A stretch of 64,000 nt of DNA from Pseudomonas mandelii. Its GTDB lineage: Bacteria > Pseudomonadota > Gammaproteobacteria > Pseudomonadales > Pseudomonadaceae. Shown here one piece after another: positions 52,654-61,418 of the stretch. The position numbers were made by a program, and so were the translations under genes. The notes below the pieces were generated by a model that was given only the letters and a program-made list of their open reading frames with translations, was not told where the DNA came from and did no database searches. The number at the start of each line of letters is the position of its first letter. Within the stretch, counting starts at the first letter, position 1. The DNA lies in contig NZ_JAMYDU010000008.1 in NCBI RefSeq assembly GCF_024138395.1, positions 62,001 to 126,000 on the forward strand, read 5' to 3'.

Positions 52654-54528
52654 TCATTTGGTAGTGGATGGAGCGGGCTGCACCGACGTCATGTACTGCA
52701 CGAAGGCGTCCGGCTCCACGGCTTTGCTGAAGTAGTAACCCTGGCCTTCCTCGCACTGCAGGCCCTTGAGAAAATTCAGTTGCTCAAGGGTTTCCACCCC
52801 TTCGGCAATGATGGTCAGTTTGAGGCTTTTGCCCAGGCTGATGATAGCGCTGACCAGAGCCGCGTCATTGCTGTCCTGGCTCAGGCCACGAATGAATGAC
52901 TGGTCGATTTTCAACACATCGATGGGAAACCGTTGCAAGTAGCTCAGGCTGGAGTAGCCGGTGCCGAAGTCATCGATGGCCAGCCGTACGCCCAATGCCT
53001 TGAGCCGATTCAGCGCGCGCATCGTGGCATCGACGTTCTGCATCAATACGCCTTCGGTAATTTCCAGCTCCAGCAAGGTGGGGTCCATACCGGTTTGCTT
53101 GAGTATCTGTTCGATACCTTTGACAAAGTCCCGCTGACGGAAATCGATGGCCGACACATTCACCGACATGCAGAGCTCCGGCAAGCCTTGCGCTTGCCAG
53201 GCGCAGGCTTGTTGACAGGCCTGGGCGAGCACCCATTTGCTCAACGGTACGATCAGGCCACTGTCTTCGGCCACACCGATGAAGTCTGTGGGATAAACCC
53301 AGCCTTGCCCCGGTTTTTGCCAGCGGATCAACGCCTCGGCGCCGACCACCTTGCCGCTGCCCAAGTCAAGTTTGGGCTGGTAGTGCAGGACAAATTCGTT
53401 GCGTTCCAGCGCCAGACGAATACCCGACTCGATGCTCTGCTGTTCCCGGGCGCGCTGGTTCATCTCATCGATGAAAAAGCTGAAATCGTTGGGGCCGCTT
53501 TCCTTGACGTTGCGCATCGCGGTTTCGGCTTTTTTGATCAGCGCGATCGCATCGAAACCGTCCTCGGGGTAGATGCTGATGCCCAGGCTGGCCGTCACGC
53601 TCAGGTCGTGGCCGGCGATGTGTTGAGGGGCGCGTATGGCGTTCAAGAGCTTTTCGGCGATGCCCTTGGTCTGCTGTGGGTGGTGGATATCAGCCAGGAT
53701 CACCACAAACTCATCGGAGCCGTAACGAAACACCGAATCGGATGCGCGCACGCAGGCCACCAGGTTGTGCCCGACACGTTTGAGCATCTCGTCACCGGTC
53801 GGGTGACCCAAGGCATTGTTGATGCGCTTGAAGCGATCGAGCCCCAGAAACATCACGGCCAGCTGTTTGTCATGGCGTCTGGACAGGGCCAGTGACTGGT
53901 TCAGCCGGTCGCCCAGCAAGGTACTGTTGGGCAACTCGGTCAATACGTCGTACTGCAACAAGTGCGACACCTTGAGCAGCTCGTGGACCCTGGCCTCGAT
54001 GGTTTGCTCCAGGGTCTGCACTTTCATGGCCGCATCCTGCGCCATCTGCCATTTCCAGGTCAGGGCGCTGGCCATCTGGCGGATTTCCAGGCTGTCGAAG
54101 GGTTTTTTCAGCACCAGTAACTGATCGCCGAACTCCAGTCGTTCGGCCATGGCTTCCCAGGTGTAATCGGAGAAAGCCGTGCACAGCGCGATTTGCAGGT
54201 GAGGATCAGCCTTCCAGAGCCGTTCGATGGTTTCCAGGCCATCCCACCCCGGGGGCATGCGCATGTCGGTGAACGCCATGGCGTAAGGGCGACCTTGTGC
54301 CTGGGCGCGCGTGACCAGTTCGAGCGCTTCCTGGCCCTGATAGGCGGAGTCGAGCTGGAACACCAGTCGTGCCGACTGCGGGCTGCCGAACAGCGCTGCT
54401 TCAGTGCCGGCGAGGGTTTGTTCGTCGTCGGTATCCGGGCCGAGAATCTTGCGGAAATCCTGATGGATCGAAGGTGTGTCGTCGATGATCAGAATGCGCC
54501 GGTTGGCCTGGACGGACGGAGTTTTCAT
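52654..54528 (-). CDS. Response regulator REC-GGDEF-EAL, phosphodiesterase-type
   Basis: A 624-residue cytoplasmic c-di-GMP protein. The extended receiver (DD at 16-17, phospho-Asp88 in TDMRMP) is followed by a GGDEF domain that looks catalytically dead: GSDEF at 270-274, FLGLDRFKRINNALGH with Gly in place of the first metal Asp. The EAL domain looks intact: EAL at 398-400, SVNVSA, LEITEG, DDFGTGYSS, KIDQSF and EGVE. It should therefore degrade c-di-GMP, with the GGDEF perhaps binding GTP or regulating. Overlaps the 54525 gene by four bases; 45 bases before the peroxidase gene. Confidence 0.9.
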   Translation of the reverse strand: MKTPSVQANRRILIIDDTPSIHQDFRKILGPDTDDEQTLAGTEAALFGSPQSARLVFQLDSAYQGQEALELVTRAQAQGRPYAMAFTDMRMPPGWDGLETIERLWKADPHLQIALCTAFSDYTWEAMAERLEFGDQLLVLKKPFDSLEIRQMASALTWKWQMAQDAAMKVQTLEQTIEARVHELLKVSHLLQYDVLTELPNSTLLGDRLNQSLALSRRHDKQLAVMFLGLDRFKRINNALGHPTGDEMLKRVGHNLVACVRASDSVFRYGSDEFVVILADIHHPQQTKGIAEKLLNAIRAPQHIAGHDLSVTASLGISIYPEDGFDAIALIKKAETAMRNVKESGPNDFSFFIDEMNQRAREQQSIESGIRLALERNEFVLHYQPKLDLGSGKVVGAEALIRWQKPGQGWVYPTDFIGVAEDSGLIVPLSKWVLAQACQQACAWQAQGLPELCMSVNVSAIDFRQRDFVKGIEQILKQTGMDPTLLELEITEGVLMQNVDATMRALNRLKALGVRLAIDDFGTGYSSLSYLQRFPIDVLKIDQSFIRGLSQDSNDAALVSAIISLGKSLKLTIIAEGVETLEQLNFLKGLQCEEGQGYYFSKAVEPDAFVQYMTSVQPAPSTTK

Positions 54529-56831
54529 TCCTTGTCCTCCGTGGCACGTCGCGGGTCGTCGGGCATCGCTCCGGTTCCGTGGGTGGCATGCACAATGCTC
54601 CCGGCCTTCAGCAACTCGGCGGCCTGTTGGCTGCTGACCGCTTGGCTGAAGTAGTGACCCTGGGCGTTCATCGGTGAGCCGGTGGCCATCAGTGAACTGC
54701 GCTGCTCCTGGGTCTCGACACCCTCGGCGATAATGCCGATCCCTACGTCGCGGGCGAAGTTGATGATGGCCCGCAAGGTGGTTGCACTGGCTGGGTCGCG
54801 TGCGGCCATGTCAATGAAGGTCTGGGCGAGTTTCAGGTGATTGACCTGGTAAGTCTTGAGGTAATCGAACGAGGAGTATTCGGTGCCGAAGTCGTCGATG
54901 GCGATTTTCACCCCCAGCTCACGCAGGCGCGGCAGTACGTCGTTGTGCGTCCACTTGGTCTGCGCCAGGGTGGCTTCGGTAACGTCGAAGCGCAGGTCCC
55001 ACGGGCACAGTTCCCAACGCGCGGTAGTGCGCAACACGTCATAGATCAGCTCGGGACCGCTCTTGAGTTGAGCCAGGGACAGTTTTATCGCCACCACCGG
55101 TGGCGCCATGCCCTCTTCACGCCATTGACGCATTTGCCGACAGGCGCGCTCCAGCACCCAGTGCCCGAGGGCGATGATGGTGCCGGTCCTTTCCGCTGCG
55201 GGCAGAAACGCCTGGGCTTCGAGCAAACCGCGCAGGGGGTGATTCCAGCTGACTTGCGCTTCCATGCCAAGGATCTTGCCACTGCTCAGGTCCACTTCCG
55301 GCCAGTAACGCAGCTCGAGTTCATCGTTTTCGATGGCCGTTTTCAAGTCGTTGGCGATGGTCATGCGCTCGACCACTTCCTGATTGATCTCCTCGGAATG
55401 GAAGTGGTACTGGTTGCGGCCTTTTTCCTTGGAGCGATACAGCGCCATGTCGGCCTGGGTCAACAGGCTGTCGGTACTGAGGCTGACCGGCGCGTAGCTG
55501 CTGATGCCGATGCTGACCGAGACCCGCACGTCATTGCCGGCCAGGGAGTAGGGCAGCACCAGTGCATCGCGGACCTTGGCGGCCAGGGCCGCTGATTGGG
55601 TCGGATCGCCGACGTCCAGTTGCAGTATCGCGAACTCGTCGCCACCCAGTCGGGCGACCACGTCGTTTTCGCGCACGCAGTTTTTTATGCGCCCGGCGAC
55701 CGCTTGCAACAGCAGGTCGCCCACCGGATGGCCCAAGGTGTCGTTGATCCGTTTGAAGTGATCCAGGTCCAGGTAAAACATCGCAAAGGGGGTGGCCCCG
55801 CGTCGGGCGGCAGCGAATGCCTGGTGCAGCCGCTCGATCAGCGTCGCGCGATTGGCCAGCCCGGTCAGCCCGTCGGTGCGGGCCAGCAGGGCGATTTTTT
55901 CCTCGGCCAGTTTGCGTTCGGTGATGTCGATGATGATGCCTTCGACTTCCAGCAAACGACCTTCATCGTCACGCACCGGAATGTAGCGGTTTTCGACCCA
56001 GCGCCAGTCACCGTCACCGGTGCGCATCCGAAACTCGATGGAAGCACCTAACGCATGGCGGTCCAGTACCCTGGCCATGGCTGTATCGACTTTTGATTGA
56101 TCGTCAGGATGGACCAACTCCTGCGCCCAGTTGGACGATGCCACCAGGGCCGCCGCGATGTGGCCATATTTGGTGATGTTGTGGGAGATGTACATCAAGG
56201 GAAACGACGGTTCGCCCCGCAGCCGATACAGAATGGTCGGGCTGTTCTGCACGATGATGTTGGCGTCGGACAGCTCCCGGGTGCGTTCCTCGACCGCGTG
56301 CTCCAGCAAGGACATCTTCAGCGCCGCGTCTTCGGTCATTTGCCACTTGGCGGTCAATGCGCTGGCCATCTGGCGGATTTCGATGGCATCGAAGGGCTTT
56401 TTCAGGATAAGCAGGCGATCACCCAGTTCCAGACGCTCGGCGATGTCTTCCCAGGAATAGTCGGAATACGCGGTGCAGAGCGCCACCTGCAGTTTGGGAT
56501 CGACTTGCCACAAACGTTCGATGGTTTCCAGACCGTCCCAGCCCGGCGGCATGCGCATGTCGATGAACGCCATCGCGTAGGGCGAGTCATTCGCCAGTGC
56601 GTTCTCGACCTTGTCCAGCGCTTCGCGGCCCTGAAACGCGGAATCGATGACGAAACTTTGCAACGATACCGACGCAGGGGTACCGAACAGGGCGTTTTCG
56701 GCGCTGAGCAGGCTATCGTCTTCGATCGATGGCGGGCTGAGAATCTTGGCAAAATCCTCATGGATCGACGCGGTGTCATCGACGATGAGAATCCGACGAT
56801 TAATGCGCGCAAGCAGCGTGTTCACTGACAT
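54525..56831 (-). CDS. Response regulator REC-PAS-GGDEF-EAL, cyclase-type
   Basis: A 768-residue protein. The extended receiver (phospho-Asp91 in IDMRMPP) leads to a PAS/PAC domain at about 192-306 (WRWVENRYIPVRDDEGRL), an intact GGDEF (FYLDLDHFKRINDTLGHP, GGDEF 396-400) and an EAL domain with several lost catalytic residues: EAQ at 524-526, AIKLS where NxS is expected, DVTE for EITE, DDFGTEYSS, and KLAQTF for KIDxSF. It should make c-di-GMP. The ATG at 56831 starts the receiver; the frame is open upstream to 57098 without matching residues. First gene of the signalling operon. Confidence 0.88.
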   Translation of the reverse strand: MSVNTLLARINRRILIVDDTASIHEDFAKILSPPSIEDDSLLSAENALFGTPASVSLQSFVIDSAFQGREALDKVENALANDSPYAMAFIDMRMPPGWDGLETIERLWQVDPKLQVALCTAYSDYSWEDIAERLELGDRLLILKKPFDAIEIRQMASALTAKWQMTEDAALKMSLLEHAVEERTRELSDANIIVQNSPTILYRLRGEPSFPLMYISHNITKYGHIAAALVASSNWAQELVHPDDQSKVDTAMARVLDRHALGASIEFRMRTGDGDWRWVENRYIPVRDDEGRLLEVEGIIIDITERKLAEEKIALLARTDGLTGLANRATLIERLHQAFAAARRGATPFAMFYLDLDHFKRINDTLGHPVGDLLLQAVAGRIKNCVRENDVVARLGGDEFAILQLDVGDPTQSAALAAKVRDALVLPYSLAGNDVRVSVSIGISSYAPVSLSTDSLLTQADMALYRSKEKGRNQYHFHSEEINQEVVERMTIANDLKTAIENDELELRYWPEVDLSSGKILGMEAQVSWNHPLRGLLEAQAFLPAAERTGTIIALGHWVLERACRQMRQWREEGMAPPVVAIKLSLAQLKSGPELIYDVLRTTARWELCPWDLRFDVTEATLAQTKWTHNDVLPRLRELGVKIAIDDFGTEYSSFDYLKTYQVNHLKLAQTFIDMAARDPASATTLRAIINFARDVGIGIIAEGVETQEQRSSLMATGSPMNAQGHYFSQAVSSQQAAELLKAGSIVHATHGTGAMPDDPRRATEDKE

Positions 56832-57086
56832 GCGCCTGTACTGACAGCAGGTTGGTGCAATGAGCTCATAGAGGGTATCCCTTCCCTGATCGCTGGATGG
56901 AGCGGGTATCGTTCTGGATCCGAGTGATCTGAGCATAGTCGCCCGGCCAGCACTTCGCCCGGTTGACTGAAACGAATCATTTCCGGGGTCGGGCCGAAAA
57001 TCATCTAGCCTGTAGGTCAGGCTCGGGAACGTCGGACGTTTGCCCCCCGCGCGCGATAAAGACACCGTTTTACTTGAGGTAATGCC
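56832..57086. promoter_or_regulatory. Divergent promoter region, signalling genes
   Basis: 255 bases between the REC-PAS-GGDEF-EAL operon and the REC-HD gene. It should contain both promoters. No clear operator or sigma consensus was found. Confidence 0.4.
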
Positions 57087-58445
57087 ATGGAAGAGCAACT
57101 CCCCACGACTGTGACCGATAAGCCCAAGTTATTGCTGGTCGACGATGAGGAGTCGATTCTCAACAGTCTGCGCCGCCTGCTGCGCGGCCAACCCTACGAG
57201 GTGCTGCTGGCTACCAGCGGTGCCCAGGCGCTGGAGATCATGGCGCAGCAGCCGATCGATCTGGTGATGAGTGACGCACGCATGCCCAATATGGACGGCG
57301 CCACGCTGCTGGCTCACGTCCACCAGCGCTATCCCGACACCACCCGGATCATGCTGACGGGTTATGCTGATCCGTCGGCCATTATCAAAGCCATCAATGA
57401 AGGGCAGATTCATCGTTACATCAGCAAACCCTGGCACGATGAGGAAATGCTGCTGACCTTGCGACAATCGCTCGCCTATCAGCATTCCGAGCGTGAACGC
57501 TTGCGTCTGGTACAGGAGGCGTGGGATCAGAACGAGAAACTGAAGCAGCTCAACGCCACCCTCGAAAAACACGTCGCGGCCCGCACCAGCGAGCTGCAAC
57601 AGACCGCCGACATGCTGGATCTGGCCTACGAAGAGCTCAAACGCAGCTATGTCACCGGCACCGAAGTGTTTTCGTTGCTGGCCAACCTGCGCCTGCCGCC
57701 CGCCAAACAGACCAATCGGCAGATCATCGAACTGGTGCGGGTGTACTGCAAACTTCATGGTCTGGACGAAGGCACCAGTCGTGACCTGACCATGGCCGCG
57801 GCGCTCTACAACATCGGTAAATTGAGCTGGACCGACAGCATGATGAGCACGCCCTCGGACCTGCTGCATCACAATGACCGCGAACGCTATCGGGGTTATC
57901 CGAAGCAGAGTGAGTCGCTGCTGATGACGCTCGATCCGATGAAGGATGCCGCCCGGCTGATCCTGCATCATCAGGAGCGTTGGGACGGCAGCGGTTTCCC
58001 TGATCGACTCAAGGGCGAAGCGATTCCGTTCGGTTCGCGGTTGCTGAAACTGGCGGTGGATTTCATCGAGTTGCAGCGCGGGCTGATCCTCGAACGGCAG
58101 ATGAACAGCGATGAAGCCCTGGTGTACATCCGCCAATACGCCGGTCGCCTCTACGACCCGGAACTGGTGGAGGATTTCATTCAGGTCTGCGCCACGTATC
58201 TGAGCGATGTGACGCTGGCCGATCCGATGGTCAAGGTGCTGACCACCCGGGATCTGGTGGCGGGCATGATCCTGGCGCGCAATCTCAATGCCGACAACGG
58301 CATGCTGCTGCTCAATGCCGGCAAGGTGCTGAATGGGCCGCTGGTGGAGAAGTTGATCGCTTTCGAGGCGATGGAAGGGGCCAAGTACAGCATTTTCGTG
58401 AAAGTGCCGGAGGAAGTGCAGGGCGCGGTTCTCGAGACGAGTTGA
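57087..58445 (+). CDS. Response regulator with degenerate HD-GYP-like domain
   Basis: A 452-residue protein of the RpfG layout: receiver (DD at 19-20, phospho-Asp63 in MSDARMP, Lys114 in ISKPW), a coiled coil at about 135-190, then an HDOD/HD-GYP-like domain. The key HD pair is replaced by Tyr-Asn (AAALYNIGKLSW, 241-242), while HHQERWDGSGFPDRLKG (294-310) retains the second histidine and the GSGFP motif. Loss of the metal His/Asp argues against c-di-GMP hydrolysis. GAGGT sits before the ATG. Divergent from the c-di-GMP operon, so probably part of the same circuit, perhaps as an interaction partner. Confidence 0.85.
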   Translation: MEEQLPTTVTDKPKLLLVDDEESILNSLRRLLRGQPYEVLLATSGAQALEIMAQQPIDLVMSDARMPNMDGATLLAHVHQRYPDTTRIMLTGYADPSAIIKAINEGQIHRYISKPWHDEEMLLTLRQSLAYQHSERERLRLVQEAWDQNEKLKQLNATLEKHVAARTSELQQTADMLDLAYEELKRSYVTGTEVFSLLANLRLPPAKQTNRQIIELVRVYCKLHGLDEGTSRDLTMAAALYNIGKLSWTDSMMSTPSDLLHHNDRERYRGYPKQSESLLMTLDPMKDAARLILHHQERWDGSGFPDRLKGEAIPFGSRLLKLAVDFIELQRGLILERQMNSDEALVYIRQYAGRLYDPELVEDFIQVCATYLSDVTLADPMVKVLTTRDLVAGMILARNLNADNGMLLLNAGKVLNGPLVEKLIAFEAMEGAKYSIFVKVPEEVQGAVLETS

Positions 58446-58477
58446 GCCTTCAGGCCGTAAGTAAAGACGCATAACCT

Positions 58478-58580
58478 GTAGGAGTGAGGCTTGCCCGCGA
58501 AGAACGATGACGCGTAGTACCTGAAAAAACGCGGTGCATTCTTCGCGGGCAAGTCGGGTCGCCGCACCGCTCGCTCCTAC
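58478..58580. repeat. Asymmetric REPIN, spacer shared with 46470
   Basis: The left arm is gtaggagtgaggcttgcccg. The right arm is the variant gggcaagtcgggtcgccgca then ccgctcgctcctac. The spacer is nearly identical to that at 46470. Confidence 0.88.
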
Positions 58581-58668
58581 AGGGAGGGCTGCGGAGATTT
58601 TTTCGGCGTGACGAAGAACCGGCACTCATGTGATCCTTGCGGCTTTTACCCAAGGCCAATCCTGATCC

Positions 58669-59103
58669 ATGACGCTTTCATCCGCCACTTCGCCCCGCCT
58701 CATCCGCATTGCCGCTGCCCTGCTGATCGGCTCCGACGGTCGCACTTTGTTGGTCCGCAAGCGCGGCACCCAGGCGTTCATGCAACCGGGGGGCAAGATC
58801 GAGGCCCATGAGCAACCGGTTCATGCCCTCGCCCGTGAACTGGAAGAGGAACTCGGCCTGGTCATCGATCCGGCGCAAGCCACGTACCTTGGGCAATTCT
58901 CGGCACCGGCCGTCAATGAGCCGGGTTTTGTCGTACAGGCCGAACTCTTTCAGCTGACCATCGATTCGCACGTTTCCCCGGCGGCGGAGATCGAAGAGGT
59001 GCGCTGGATCGATCCCGCCACCGACGGCGATGTCACGCTGGCGCCATTGACACGGGACCAGATCTTGCCGTTTTATCGAGCTTCACTGATCGAAACTGCC
59101 TGA
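58669..59103 (+). CDS. NUDIX hydrolase
   Basis: A 144-residue cytoplasmic pyrophosphohydrolase. The Nudix box is complete (GGKIEAHEQPVHALARELEE, then ELGL, about residues 41-64), matching Gx5Ex7REUxEExGU. The N-terminal beta-strand IRIAAALLIGSDGRTLLVRK is typical of the MutT-like subgroup. No clear ribosome site precedes the ATG. The LysE exporter follows after 23 bases, so co-transcription is possible. The substrate cannot be predicted. Confidence 0.9.
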   Translation: MTLSSATSPRLIRIAAALLIGSDGRTLLVRKRGTQAFMQPGGKIEAHEQPVHALARELEEELGLVIDPAQATYLGQFSAPAVNEPGFVVQAELFQLTIDSHVSPAAEIEEVRWIDPATDGDVTLAPLTRDQILPFYRASLIETA

Positions 59104-59126
59104 TCGTCCAGGGACGGAGAGTGTCC

Positions 59127-59765
59127 ATGATTCCACTTCAAGACTTGCTGATTTTTGCCGCCGCGGCGCTGCTGATGGTGCTCACGCCCGGGCCGAACAT
59201 GATCTACCTGATCTCTCGTTCCATCTGCCAGGGGCGCAAGGCCGGGGTGACTTCGTTACTCGGCGTGGTCGCGGGATTTTTAGTGCACCTGTTCGCGGCT
59301 GCCGCGGGTTTGACCGCGGTGTTCGTGGCAGTGCCGATGGCTTATGAAGTGTTGAAGTGGGCCGGTGCGCTGTACTTGCTGTGGCTGGCCTGGCAAGCGG
59401 TGAAACCCGGTGCGCGTTCGCCATTCGAAGCGCAGCAGTTGCCGGCGGATTCGTCGCGCAAGTTGATCACCATGGGCTTTCTCACCAGCGCCCTGAACCC
59501 GAAGATCGCGGTGTTTTACCTCTCGGTGTTTCCGCAGTTCATTAGCCCTGAGCACGGTTCGGTGTTCACCCAGAGCATCATTCTCGGCCTGACCCAGATC
59601 AGCGTGAGCTTCAGCGTCAACCTGCTGATCGCGTTGTTTGCCGCGGGCATCGCCTCCTGGTTCGTCAACAATCCGAACTGGCTGGCGATGCAGCGTTACT
59701 TCATGGGGTTTGTGTTAGGCGGGTTGGCCGTGCGCCTGATGCTCGAGCAACGCCGGACGGCTTGA
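59127..59765 (+). CDS. LysE/RhtB-family amino-acid exporter
   Basis: A 212-residue inner-membrane exporter with six hydrophobic segments. The LysE signature LTPGPNMIYLISRSICQGRK is near the N-terminus, and later NPKIAVFYLSVFPQFIS is equally characteristic. The ATG at 59127 is preferred over the GTG at 59121 because GGAGA lies at the proper distance for it. The stop is two bases before the ATG of the GNAT gene. It exports an amino acid such as homoserine, threonine or a relative; the exact cargo is unknown. Confidence 0.9.
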   Translation: MIPLQDLLIFAAAALLMVLTPGPNMIYLISRSICQGRKAGVTSLLGVVAGFLVHLFAAAAGLTAVFVAVPMAYEVLKWAGALYLLWLAWQAVKPGARSPFEAQQLPADSSRKLITMGFLTSALNPKIAVFYLSVFPQFISPEHGSVFTQSIILGLTQISVSFSVNLLIALFAAGIASWFVNNPNWLAMQRYFMGFVLGGLAVRLMLEQRRTA

Positions 59766-59767
59766 GC

Positions 59768-60265
59768 ATGTGGATCGAACGGCTGGACGCCAGCCATGCG
59801 CTGGCTTATCGGGAACTGATGCTTGAAGCCTACGACCGCCATCCACAGGCGTTTACTTCCAGCGTGCGCGAGCGCGCGGTAATGCCGTTGAGCTGGTGGG
59901 AAGGGCGCCTGACCCACAAGCTGGACGTAGTGTTCGGGGCGTTTGAGAAGGGTAAGCTGGCGGGCATCGTCGGCCTGGCATTCGAACCGCGAGAGAAGGC
60001 TCGACACAAAGCCACATTGTTCGGCATGTATGTCTCCACCGATTTTCGCCAACGCGGTTTGGGCTTCGAGCTGGTGCAAGCCGTACTGGCCGAAGCGCGA
60101 AATCACCCGGCGCTGAAACTCATCCAGCTCACCGTCACCGCCGGCAACGACGCCGCGTTCAACCTCTACCAGCGCTGCGGGTTCATCCAGTTCGGTCTGG
60201 AACCGCTGGCGGTGCGAGTGGGGGAGGACTATTTCGACAAGTTTCACATGTGGCGCGAACTCTGA
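59768..60265 (+). CDS. GNAT family N-acetyltransferase
   Basis: A 165-residue acetyl-CoA-dependent transferase. The pantetheine-binding loop is in LFGMYVSTDFRQRGLGFELV (RQRGLG matching Q/RxxGxG/A), and AGNDAAFNLYQRCGFIQFGL is the normal motif-B region. The ATG at 59768 follows the LysE stop by two bases; a TTG six bases upstream also opens the frame. Third member of a possible NUDIX-LysE-GNAT unit. The substrate is unknown. Confidence 0.9.
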   Translation: MWIERLDASHALAYRELMLEAYDRHPQAFTSSVRERAVMPLSWWEGRLTHKLDVVFGAFEKGKLAGIVGLAFEPREKARHKATLFGMYVSTDFRQRGLGFELVQAVLAEARNHPALKLIQLTVTAGNDAAFNLYQRCGFIQFGLEPLAVRVGEDYFDKFHMWREL

Positions 60266-60275
60266 AACCACCCCC

Positions 60276-60386
60276 GATCGTTCCCACGCTCTGCGTGGGA
60301 ATGCAGCCCGGGACGCTCCGCGTCCCATCCAGAGCCGAACGCAGAGCGTCCGTTGAGGCATTCCTTTGCTGCGCGTGGGAACGATC
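60276..60386. repeat. Palindromic GATCGTTCCCACGC element
   Basis: Outer arms gatcgttcccacgc and gcgtgggaacgatc bracket an internal hairpin (cccacgctctgcgtggg) and a second pair (gggacgctccgcgtccc). This is a third class of Pseudomonas intergenic repeat, between the convergent GNAT and metR genes. Confidence 0.85.
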
Positions 60387-60445
60387 AAATCCTCATTAGC
60401 CTCGCGGATCGAGGTTATCCAGCACCCGGTACAGGGGCAGTCGCT

Positions 60446-61363
60446 CTATCGAACGGCACTAACCCCATCCAGCGTCGAAAACGACGTGTCTTTGGCCGTC
60501 AGCAAAAAATCGCGCATGTACGGTGCATCGAGCATGTCCGTGCGAATCGCCGCGTACAACGTCGCGAACAAACCTTTCTCGCCAAGCCGCTTGGCCTTCA
60601 CATAACCCCGTGAGCTGTATTCATGCAGCGCCCAATGGGGCATGCCGCAGACGCCGCGACCGCTGGCCACCAGTTGCATCATCATCACTGTCAGTTCCGA
60701 CGTGCGCACCTGGGCCGGTTCGATGTCGGCTGGCTCCAGGAAGCGGGTGAAGATGTCCAGCCGGTCACGCTCCACCGGGTAGGTGATCAAGGTTTCCGTG
60801 AGCAAATCTTCGGGCACGATGTGCGTTTTGCTTGCCAATCGGTGCTGATTCGCCACCGCGAGCATGGCTTCGTAGGTGAACAACGGCACGTAAGTGATCC
60901 CGGCCAGTTCCAGCGGATCGGAGGTTACCACCAGGTCCAGATCGCCTCGGGCCAGCGCCGGCAGCGGGGCGAAGGAGAACCCTGAGGCCAGGTCCAGTTC
61001 GACTTCCGGCCAGGCATCGCGGAACTGGTCGATGGTCGGCATCAGCCACTGAAAGCAACTGTGGCACTCGATCGCCATGTGCAAACGCCCCGCAGTGCCG
61101 CCGGCCAGTCGTGCAATGTCGCGCTCGGCGCCGCGCAGCAATGGCAGGGTGGCATCGGCCAGTTGCAGCAGGCGCAAGCCGGCACTGGTGAAGCGCACCG
61201 GTTTGGTCTTGCGCACGAACAACTGCATGCCCATGCGCTCTTCCAGCTCCTTGAACTGGTGGGACAGCGCCGACTGGGTCAGGTGCAGGCGGTCAGCCGC
61301 ATCTACCAGGCTGTCGGCTTCGCGCAAGGCGTGCAGGGTTTTCAGGTGACGGATTTCAAGCAC
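60446..61363 (-). CDS. metR: LysR-type regulator MetR
   Basis: Homocysteine-responsive activator of methionine genes, about 305 residues. The LysR HTH at the N-terminus reads LEIRHLKTLHALREADSLVD, then LTQSALSHQFKELEERMG. The rest is the two-lobed effector domain, with FTSAGLRLLQLAD as linker. The GTG at 61363, with GGAG seven bases upstream, gives the usual MLEIRHLK start; the ATG at 61375 would add four residues. It is divergent from metE and shares a 100-base promoter region with it, the standard metR-metE arrangement. Confidence 0.92.
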   Translation of the reverse strand: MLEIRHLKTLHALREADSLVDAADRLHLTQSALSHQFKELEERMGMQLFVRKTKPVRFTSAGLRLLQLADATLPLLRGAERDIARLAGGTAGRLHMAIECHSCFQWLMPTIDQFRDAWPEVELDLASGFSFAPLPALARGDLDLVVTSDPLELAGITYVPLFTYEAMLAVANQHRLASKTHIVPEDLLTETLITYPVERDRLDIFTRFLEPADIEPAQVRTSELTVMMMQLVASGRGVCGMPHWALHEYSSRGYVKAKRLGEKGLFATLYAAIRTDMLDAPYMRDFLLTAKDTSFSTLDGVSAVR

Positions 61364-61405
61364 CGGGGGCTCCATGAGGAAAACTTGTGATCAACACGAA
61401 AAGGT

Positions 61406-61418
61406 TGAGTTTGTCTCA
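61406..61418. promoter_or_regulatory. Candidate MetR operator
   Basis: TGAG-TTTGT-CTCA, a perfect inverted repeat with 4+5+4 spacing, close to the MetR consensus TGAA-N5-TTCA. It is centred between the divergent metR and metE starts. Confidence 0.65.

Noticed and set aside
52933..53895. 320-codon + strand frame opposite the REC-GGDEF-EAL gene
   Set aside because: Antisense shadow; all recognisable motifs are on the minus strand.
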